Of a stretch of DNA of 64,000 nt, positions 58,283 through 64,000 are shown piece after piece. How positions within the stretch are numbered: the stretch's first letter is position 1; every line of letters begins with the position of its first letter. The position numbers and the translations under genes are program-made. Under the pieces are notes generated by a model, which saw only the letters and a list, made by a program, of their open reading frames with translations, had not been told where the DNA came from and did not search any database. The DNA is taken from contig JAIEOV010000028.1 of assembly GCA_019750135.1 (NCBI GenBank), forward strand, positions 1 through 64,000, given 5' to 3'. This DNA is from Reyranella sp. Its GTDB lineage: Bacteria; Pseudomonadota; Alphaproteobacteria; Reyranellales; Reyranellaceae.

Positions 58283-59257
58283 TCAGTCCATCAGGGCGTT
58301 CGTGAAGTAGTCGTCGGCCTTCCAGCCCGGCTTGACCACGCCGGCCGCCTCCAGCGTCTTCAACGTCGCCTCCCAGTCGGCCGCCGCCTGCCAGCCGATC
58401 GGCTTGCCCTTGGTCGCCGGCGTCTCGAAGAAATCGAGGGACATGACGATCTGGCTCTTCTGCACGGCCGGATCGAGGCGCGCGTCGGGGCGCGCCGCGA
58501 GCATCGCCTTGACGCCAAGCTCGGGGTCCTTGCGGATCTGCTCCCAGGCCTTCTGCTGGGTCTCGATCAGCTTCTTCAAGGCCGGGCCGCGCTTGGCGAT
58601 CGTGTCCTCCTTCGCGACCAGCCCGTAGCTCATGAAGTTCAGGCCGGCATCGGAGGCCCACAGGCACTTGGACGGCCGCGAGGCCTCGGCAACCGGCACG
58701 GCCGAGCTCGCCGTCGACATCAGGCCGTCGGCGCGCTTGGCGATGTAGGTGCCCCACAGGGCGGCGGGATCGACGAAGTCGATCTTCGCGGTCTCGCGAT
58801 TGAGGCCCCCCGCCTTCAGGTAGGGATCGATCAGCGGCGCCCACGGGCTGGCCGCGAACACCACCGTGGTCTTGCCCTTGAGATCGGCCGCCTTGCTCAT
58901 CGGCGAGGTCTTGTCGACCAGCACGCACAGATCGGTCTTGGGCATGATGGTGGCGATCGCCTTCAGCGGGGCGCCCTGGGCGCGCGCCGCCCCGAGCAGA
59001 CCGACCTGGACCTGGCCGACATCGACCTGCCCGGCATTCACCAGCTGGATGGTGTTGCCTGAGCCGCGGCCGTCCTGGACGTCGACCTCGAGGCCGGCCG
59101 CCTTGAACATGCCGTTCTGATTGGCCAGGTGCATGGCAGCCTGGACACCCCACGGCGCGAAATCGAGGCGCACCGACATCTTTTCCTGTGCTGCCGCCGG
59201 ACCTGCGACCGCGATGACCGTCGCTGCGGCCGCCATTCCCCAAGATATCCTGCTCAT
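58283..59257 (-). CDS. ABC transporter substrate-binding protein (SsuA/ThiY-like)
   Basis: A 324-residue periplasmic receptor of the NMT1/SsuA/ThiY group. Signal peptide MSRISWGMAAAATVIAVAGP with AAA-QE cleavage. The core has VRLDFAPWGVQAAMHLANQN, FKAAGLEVDVQDGRGSGNTI and VNAGQVDVGQVQVGLLGAAR, then DLKGKTTVVFAASPWAPLID. The Trp-rich FAPWG and AALWGT segments fit thiamine-precursor or amide-type ligands, but this is only a hint. Its ATG overlaps the TetR stop by 4 bp, tying regulator, importer and hydantoinase into one operon. Confidence 0.92.
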   Translation of the reverse strand: MSRISWGMAAAATVIAVAGPAAAQEKMSVRLDFAPWGVQAAMHLANQNGMFKAAGLEVDVQDGRGSGNTIQLVNAGQVDVGQVQVGLLGAARAQGAPLKAIATIMPKTDLCVLVDKTSPMSKAADLKGKTTVVFAASPWAPLIDPYLKAGGLNRETAKIDFVDPAALWGTYIAKRADGLMSTASSAVPVAEASRPSKCLWASDAGLNFMSYGLVAKEDTIAKRGPALKKLIETQQKAWEQIRKDPELGVKAMLAARPDARLDPAVQKSQIVMSLDFFETPATKGKPIGWQAAADWEATLKTLEAAGVVKPGWKADDYFTNALMD

Positions 59258-59958
59258 CCCCTTCTCCCCTTACAAGATTGCGCCGCCGGCATGTCCTGCC
59301 CCTCCGACGACGGATGCACGAGATAGGCCAGCACCATGTCGACCACGTGCCGACGCCGGGCGGCAACGCGACGCGGCGTGACCAACGGACGATCGAGCAG
59401 CCAGGACATGGTGTACTGGTTGGACAGGAAGAAATAGGCGAGGCCCGAGATCGACAGATAGAGATCGATCACGTCGACCTTGCGTCGGAAAATGCCTTCG
59501 GCTTGACCACGCCGCAGGATCGTCTGCAGCGTGTCCAAAAGGTTTCCGTACAGCGGCTTGACCACGGTCGAGCGCTTGAGATTGCGGGCGTAGTGGATGT
59601 TCTCCACGCTCATCAGCCGGATCAGTTCCGGCGTGGCGACGAAATGATCGAAGGTGTTGGTGACCAGCCGGCGCATCGCCTGCTCCGGCGGCAGAGCCAC
59701 CAGCTCTTCGTCATGCTGGTTGGCCCGCAGCCCGGCCCAGATGCCCTCGATCACCGCGAGGTAGAGGTCTTCCTTGGAGCCGAAGTAGTGATAGAGCAGG
59801 TTCTTGTTGACGCCGCAGGTCTCGGCGATGCGGTCCATCCTGGCGCCGCTCAGCCCGTGGTCGACGAACTCGGCTTTCGCCACCGCGAGGATATGCGCGC
59901 GCGTCGCCGCCGCATTGCGGGCGCGGCGGGGTGGCGACGGGACCTCAGCGACCTGCAT
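59254..59958 (-). CDS. TetR-family transcriptional regulator
   Basis: A 234-residue regulator. The helix-turn-helix is GLSGARMDRIAETCGVNKNL then LYHYFGSKEDLYLAVIEG. The C-terminal ligand domain has a TetR_C shape with FDHFVATPELIRLMSVENIH. The gene lies inside the operon, after hyuB by 4 bp and overlapping the binding-protein gene, so it is expressed with its targets. A 20-bp palindrome at 63796-63815, just before the hyuA start, is the likely operator; binding would give negative feedback. Start MQVAEVPSPPRR; longer frames run into hyuB. Confidence 0.92.
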   Translation of the reverse strand: MQVAEVPSPPRRARNAAATRAHILAVAKAEFVDHGLSGARMDRIAETCGVNKNLLYHYFGSKEDLYLAVIEGIWAGLRANQHDEELVALPPEQAMRRLVTNTFDHFVATPELIRLMSVENIHYARNLKRSTVVKPLYGNLLDTLQTILRRGQAEGIFRRKVDVIDLYLSISGLAYFFLSNQYTMSWLLDRPLVTPRRVAARRRHVVDMVLAYLVHPSSEGQDMPAAQSCKGRRG

Positions 59959-59962
59959 GGCC

Positions 59963-61693
59963 TCAGGCCGCCGTCGCGACCGCTCGCGCGGCGCGCAACG
60001 CAGCGGTGGCATCGCGATCCAGCCCGCCCCCTTCGGTGAGCACCACGGCATGGAAACGCGCCGCGTAGTCGCGGGTGATCTTGCCCTCGAGATGGTCTTC
60101 CAGCACCGCCTCGGGCGGCCGCTCCAGCGGATCGCCGAAGCCGCCGGCGCCCGCCTGCTCGTGCACGATCACCGTGTCGTGCTGGATGTTGGTGGTGATC
60201 TTGCCCGGCAATGCCCGGCGCTCGCCGGCGACCTCCATGTAGTTGGCGGAGGTGCCTCCCGGCGCCCCGCCGGCCAGGCCGTACGGCGCGAAGCGGACCC
60301 GGTCGGTGCGCATCTGCAGCAGCGCCTCGGACGCAAGGACGCGATACGTGCGGCGAATGCCGACGCCGCCGCGATAGCGGCCGGCGCCGCAACTGTCGGT
60401 CACGAAGGCATATTCCTCGATGCGCACGGGATGCTCGGCCTCCATGACCTCGACGGGCATGTTGGAGAGGTTCTGCGAGGCGTTGGTCACCGCCTCCAGG
60501 CCGTCCTTGTCCGGCCGGCCGCCCCAGGCGCCGCAGATCATGTCGACGATGATGAACGGCTCGCGGTTCGGACGAAGCCCGCTGATGCAGATGACGCTGT
60601 TGCCGCCCTCGCCCGCCGCCGGCACCTTGTCCGGCACGATCTGCGCCAGCGCGCCCAGCATGGCGTCGAAGACGCGGTAGCCGGTGAGCGCCCGCGCCGC
60701 GCAGGCGCCCGGCATCGCCGGATTGAGGATCGAGGCCTCGGGCGCCGTCACGTCGACGCAGCGGAACAGGCCCACATTGTTGGGAATGTCCTTGGCCAGC
60801 ACACAGCGCACGCTGAGATAGGTGAGCGAGCGCGTGAAGCTCAGCGTCGAGTTGAGCGCGCCGCGCACCTGCGGCGAGGAGCCGGAATAGTCGACGGCGA
60901 GCGTGCCGTCGTCGCGCACGGTGACGGCGACGGATATCGGGATCGGCGTATCGGAGAAGCCGTCGCTGTCGATATGGTCGGTGAACCGCCAGGTGCCGCG
61001 CGGCCACGTCATGATCTCCTGCCGGGTCAGCCGCTCGGCATAGTCGAGCAGCTCCTGCATGTAGGCGTCGAGCTCGTCGGCGCCGTAGCGCTGCATGAGC
61101 TTCTCCAGGCCGCGCCGCCCGACCTGGGCCGCGGCATACTGGGCCGCGAGATCGCCCAGCACGCGGTCCGGCACGCGCACGTTGATGCGGATCAGCTTCT
61201 CGAGGGTGCGATTGATCTTGCCGCGCTCGTAGAGCTTGAGCGGCGGCATGCGCAGGCCTTCCTGGTAGATCTCGGTCGAATCGGAGGCATTGGACCCCGG
61301 AACCCGGCCGCCGACGTCGGTGTGGTGGCAGATCACCACGGCGAAGGCGCGCCGCACGCCGTCGTGAAAGATCGGCACGAACATGAAGATGTCCGGCAGA
61401 TGCATGCCGCCGTGATAGGGATCGTTCATGATCACCACGTCGCCGTCGTGCAGGTCGTCGGCGAAGGCGGTCAGCACCGACTCCATGGCCTCGGGAATCG
61501 CGCCGAGATGCTGGGCGATGGTCTTGGCCTGCGCCACCATCTGGCCGTCGGCGGCGCAGAGCGCGGCCGAGAAATCCATGACGTCCTTGACGATCTCAGA
61601 GCGGGCGGTGCGCACCACCGTGTAGGCCATCTCGTCGGCGATCGAATCGAGGCCGTTCTTGACGACGGCGAAGGTGATCGGATCGATCTTCAT
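59963..61693 (-). CDS. hyuB: Hydantoinase/oxoprolinase B-family subunit
   Basis: A 576-residue subunit of the HyuA/HyuB ATP-dependent amidohydrolase group, which includes N-methylhydantoinase, 5-oxoprolinase and acetone/acetophenone carboxylase. MKIDPITFAVVKNGLDSIAD, VMNDPYHGGMHLPDIFMFVP (here VIMNDPYHGGMHL) and VICHHTDVGGRVPG are HyuB hallmarks. The C-terminus GAGGFGDPLERPPEAVLEDH is also typical. ATG overlaps the hyuA stop by 4 bp. The product works as a complex with HyuA in the cytosol. Which ring or keto-substrate it uses is not visible in the sequence. Confidence 0.92.
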   Translation of the reverse strand: MKIDPITFAVVKNGLDSIADEMAYTVVRTARSEIVKDVMDFSAALCAADGQMVAQAKTIAQHLGAIPEAMESVLTAFADDLHDGDVVIMNDPYHGGMHLPDIFMFVPIFHDGVRRAFAVVICHHTDVGGRVPGSNASDSTEIYQEGLRMPPLKLYERGKINRTLEKLIRINVRVPDRVLGDLAAQYAAAQVGRRGLEKLMQRYGADELDAYMQELLDYAERLTRQEIMTWPRGTWRFTDHIDSDGFSDTPIPISVAVTVRDDGTLAVDYSGSSPQVRGALNSTLSFTRSLTYLSVRCVLAKDIPNNVGLFRCVDVTAPEASILNPAMPGACAARALTGYRVFDAMLGALAQIVPDKVPAAGEGGNSVICISGLRPNREPFIIVDMICGAWGGRPDKDGLEAVTNASQNLSNMPVEVMEAEHPVRIEEYAFVTDSCGAGRYRGGVGIRRTYRVLASEALLQMRTDRVRFAPYGLAGGAPGGTSANYMEVAGERRALPGKITTNIQHDTVIVHEQAGAGGFGDPLERPPEAVLEDHLEGKITRDYAARFHAVVLTEGGGLDRDATAALRAARAVATAA

Positions 61694-63783
61694 GCGGCAA
61701 TCTCCACGACGATGCAGCCGATCGCATCGCAATGCACGGTGGCGTCCGGCGGCACGACGACGGTGGCGTCGAACTCCTCGACGATCAGGGGTCCGGGCCG
61801 TGGAACGCTGCCCAGCGCGTCGCGGCCGACGATCGCCACCGGCACGGCGGGCTCGCCGCGCGCGAACGACACGGCGCGGCTCGCGCCGCCCGAGCTGCCG
61901 GCGCGCGGCGCGATCTTCATGTCCAGGAAATCCAGCCGGTTGTCGCGCAGGCCGCGGCCGATGGCGCGCAGCTTCATCAGCTCGACCGGCGTCGTGTCGC
62001 GGTAGCCGTAGGTCTTGAAGTACTCCGCCGCGAAGCGCTCGCGCAGCACGTCCAGATCGTCGCCGCCGAGCGGCACGGTGAGCTCGCTGGCCTGGCCCTC
62101 GTGGCGCAGCTCGGCCTCGAAGACGATCGCCCGGCGGTCGGGCCGGTAGCCGTCGGCCGCCAGCCGCGCATCGACCTCCGCGGCCACGCCCTTTTGCAGC
62201 GTCGCCAGTTCGGCCGCATCCATGCGGTCGAGGCGGCGCACCACGGTCGCCATGGCGATGTGCTCGACGTCGCTCGCCAACATGCCGACCGAGCAGAACA
62301 CGCCGGAGAGCGGCGGGACGACGACCTTGGGAATGCCGAGTTGGCGGGCGAGATCGAAGGCATGCACGCCGCCATTGCCGCCGAACGCCATCAAGGTGAG
62401 ATCGCGCGGGTCGCGCCCGCGCTCGACCGTGACGGCGCGCACGGCGCGGGCCATGTTGGCGTTCGCCACGGCGCGGATGCCGTGCGCGGCATCGGCGACG
62501 TCGAGACCCATCGGGTCTGCGAGATGGTCGGCGATCGCCTTCTCGCTCAGCGCCTTGTCGATGCCGAGCCGTCCGCCGGCCAGGCTGCTTGGATTGATGA
62601 AGCCCAGCACGACGTTGGCATCGGTCACCGTCGGCCGGTCGTTGCCGAGGCCGTAACAGGCCGGTCCCGGCACCGCGCCGGCCGATTGCGGCCCGACGAC
62701 CAGCAGGCCGCCCTTGTCGATACCCGCGATCGAGCCGCCGCCGGCGCCCACTTCGGCAATGTCGATCGCCGGCACCTTCAGCATGTAGCCGCCCGCCTTG
62801 ACGAAGCGGCTCGAGGTCGAGATGCCGTCGCGGAACTCGTACTCCGACGTCATGGTCGGCCGTCCGTCCTCGACGATCACCGCCTTGGCCGTCGTCCCGC
62901 CCATGTCGAAGACGATGACGTCGCGGTCGCCGCGCGCCTCGCCCAGCCGGGCCGCGCCGATCACCCCGCCGGCCGGGCCGGACGCAACGGCCAGCACCGG
63001 CTTCTCGCAGATCGCCTGTGCCGCCAGCATGCCGCCATTGGACGTCATGACCAGGATCGGCGCGGCGACGCCGATGCCGCGCAGCCCGGTCTCGAGCCGT
63101 TGCAGGTAACGCTGCATGGCGGCCAGCAGGTAGGCGTTGACCACCGTCGTGCTGGTCCGCTCGTACTCCTTGATCTCGGGCAGGACGGCGCAGGAGCTGG
63201 TCACCAGCAGGCCGGGAATCGCCTCGCGCAGCAGGGCCTCAGCGCGCTGCTCGTGCACCGGATTGCGATAGCTGTTCAGGAAGGCGATGGCGATCGCCTC
63301 GATGCCGTCGGCGACCAGGGCGCGTCCTGCCGCCACGACCGCTTCCTCGTCGAGCGGCGTCACGATCGATCCGTCGGCGGCGATGCGCTCGGCGACCTCG
63401 AGGCGGTGCCGGCGCGGCACCAGCGGCCGCGGCTTCTCCCAGGTTAGGTCGAACATGTCCGGCATGCGGATGCGGCCGATCTCGAGCACGTCGCGGAACC
63501 CGCGCGTCGTGATCAGCCCGGTGCGCGCACCGGCCCTCTGCAGGATGGTGTTCGAGCCCACGGTCGTGCCGTGCATCACCTCGCTGACGCCCGCCGGATC
63601 GAGGCCGAGCTCGGCCAGCAGCTGGGCCACGCCCTCGATCACCGCACGGCTGGGATCGTCGGGCGTCGAGGAGATCTTGCTCTGGTGAATGCGGCCGTCG
63701 GCCGTCGCCAGCGCGATGTCCGTGAAGGTGCCCCCGATGTCGATCGCAACCTTGCTCGCCGCCGTCGCCCCATCCTCCGGCAT
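61690..63783 (-). CDS. hyuA: Hydantoinase/oxoprolinase A-family subunit
   Basis: A 697-residue ATP-binding subunit with an ASKHA-like fold. SKVAIDIGGTFTDIALATAD and VIVFDMGGTTAKAVIVEDG give the two phosphate-binding motifs; EVMHGTTVGSNTILQRAGAR and ITTRGFRDVLEIGRIRMPDM are diagnostic. With HyuB it would drive ATP-dependent ring opening of a hydantoin, oxoproline or similar cyclic amide, or a carboxylation. First gene of the operon hyuA-hyuB-tetR-receptor-ATPase-permease. A TetR-type palindrome lies 13 bp upstream of the ATG. The closest enzyme of known function cannot be told by eye. Confidence 0.93.
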   Translation of the reverse strand: MPEDGATAASKVAIDIGGTFTDIALATADGRIHQSKISSTPDDPSRAVIEGVAQLLAELGLDPAGVSEVMHGTTVGSNTILQRAGARTGLITTRGFRDVLEIGRIRMPDMFDLTWEKPRPLVPRRHRLEVAERIAADGSIVTPLDEEAVVAAGRALVADGIEAIAIAFLNSYRNPVHEQRAEALLREAIPGLLVTSSCAVLPEIKEYERTSTTVVNAYLLAAMQRYLQRLETGLRGIGVAAPILVMTSNGGMLAAQAICEKPVLAVASGPAGGVIGAARLGEARGDRDVIVFDMGGTTAKAVIVEDGRPTMTSEYEFRDGISTSSRFVKAGGYMLKVPAIDIAEVGAGGGSIAGIDKGGLLVVGPQSAGAVPGPACYGLGNDRPTVTDANVVLGFINPSSLAGGRLGIDKALSEKAIADHLADPMGLDVADAAHGIRAVANANMARAVRAVTVERGRDPRDLTLMAFGGNGGVHAFDLARQLGIPKVVVPPLSGVFCSVGMLASDVEHIAMATVVRRLDRMDAAELATLQKGVAAEVDARLAADGYRPDRRAIVFEAELRHEGQASELTVPLGGDDLDVLRERFAAEYFKTYGYRDTTPVELMKLRAIGRGLRDNRLDFLDMKIAPRAGSSGGASRAVSFARGEPAVPVAIVGRDALGSVPRPGPLIVEEFDATVVVPPDATVHCDAIGCIVVEIAA

Positions 63784-63795
63784 GCCGTCCCCTTT

Positions 63796-63815
63796 AACTA
63801 ACTAGCTAGTTAATT
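63796..63815. promoter_or_regulatory. TetR-type operator upstream of hyuA
   Basis: AACTAACTAGCTAGTTAATT is an inverted repeat of 10-bp half-sites with one mismatched pair; the central AACTAGCTAGTT is perfect. It lies 13-32 bp upstream of the hyuA ATG, where binding would block initiation or elongation. The TetR gene is in the operon it precedes. AT-rich content contrasts with the surrounding DNA. Confidence 0.65.
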
Positions 63816-63853
63816 CTGGAGGCGTTGCTGCCGTGCCGTCAAGGGCTTCGAGT

Positions 63854-64000
63854 TCAGGTCCCGGTGGGAACGTGGCGGACGGCGCGGAACACGTCGCTGT
63901 CCCAGGGCATGCCCTCGGCCAGGGCGCGGGTCGCCGCGAGGTGCGCGGCGCTCGATTGGGTGTGGTCGGTCAGGGGCCGCTCGCGCGCCTCCCAGGCGGC
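63854..64000 (-). CDS. C-terminal fragment of an unidentified protein (possibly FAD-dependent monooxygenase)
   Basis: The last 48 codons of a minus-strand gene that continues beyond the window. The end reads WEARERPLTDHTQSSAAHLA then GMPWDSDVFRAVRHVPTGT. The W-x-x-RERPLTDHTQ pattern resembles the C-terminal helix of some FAD-dependent aromatic hydroxylase-like proteins, but the piece is too short to be sure. It is upstream of hyuA on the same strand, separated by about 70 bp that contain the operator. Confidence 0.55.
   Translation of the reverse strand, partial: AAWEARERPLTDHTQSSAAHLAATRALAEGMPWDSDVFRAVRHVPTGT

Noticed and set aside
59804..62005. Plus-strand ORF of 733 codons opposite hyuB and the TetR gene
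   Set aside because: The opposite strand encodes clear hydantoinase B and TetR motifs; this frame is a codon-bias shadow.

Overview
The window is a GC-rich, densely coded chromosomal segment, most likely from a free-living alphaproteobacterium. I lean to a Reyranella- or Bradyrhizobium-like soil or water heterotroph, but no rRNA or marker gene is present to prove this. The lean rests on the content: two Bug-type tripartite-tricarboxylate receptors, two LLM flavin oxidoreductases, a TRAP transporter, several ABC uptake systems, hydantoinase A/B and serine-glyoxylate aminotransferase. No tRNA, rRNA, CRISPR array, phage gene or classical transposase was found.

Layout. 1-2635: branched-chain 2-oxoacid dehydrogenase genes on the minus strand (E1alpha, E1beta, start of E2). 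2759-5843: a Qnr-like pentapeptide-repeat protein, an LLM oxidoreductase, a CoaD-like adenylyltransferase and a frameshifted small gene. 5913-12546: a catabolic locus built around an IclR regulator. On its left are a divergent SDR, an acyl-CoA synthetase and an ABC binding protein; on its right are an SDR and an LLM oxidoreductase. Three copies of one 17-bp operator lie in the two control regions. 12725-16124: a Gly/Ala-repeat secreted protein, a small secreted protein and an SbmA/YddA-like ABC exporter. 16218-19190: a TRAP transporter. 19459-24657: rsmB, an acetyltransferase, a membrane protein, an aminotransferase/kinase pair and RidA. 24818-31510: dienelactone hydrolase, a VOC protein, an uncharacterised protein, a GFA protein, a Tat-exported binding protein, a CMD protein, an OmpA-like lipoprotein and metY. 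31747-39294: a Bug receptor with a TauD-type dioxygenase, a LuxR regulator, and an amidohydrolase with a nitrate/taurine-type ABC importer. 39621-47143: a 1212-residue orphan protein, a DMT permease, a FUSC/HlyD-type efflux pair and a response regulator. 47246-54637: an old-yellow-enzyme oxidoreductase, NudC, a GIY-YIG cassette, a large FAD/Fe-S dehydrogenase, a Bug receptor and a GntR regulator. 54704-63783: serine-glyoxylate aminotransferase, a broken patatin remnant, and an operon of hydantoinase A/B, TetR and a complete ABC importer. A partial gene closes the window.

The most unusual feature is the intergenic DNA, which carries two families of palindromic elements. Family A (six copies) consists of paired hairpins, often around a TCATGATCATGA-like centre, and two copies are nested in reciprocal order. 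Family B (four copies) starts with GTCATCCCGA and carries a GGGACCT(C)TTTT stem. One family B copy (49453-49852) has perfect 48-bp inverted ends enclosing a GIY-YIG nuclease gene, which looks like the autonomous member of a mobile palindromic element family. A one-base frameshift at the end of that nuclease removes its stop and leaves it in frame with nudC.

Nearly all long ORFs on the opposite strand of these genes are codon-bias shadows and are left out.
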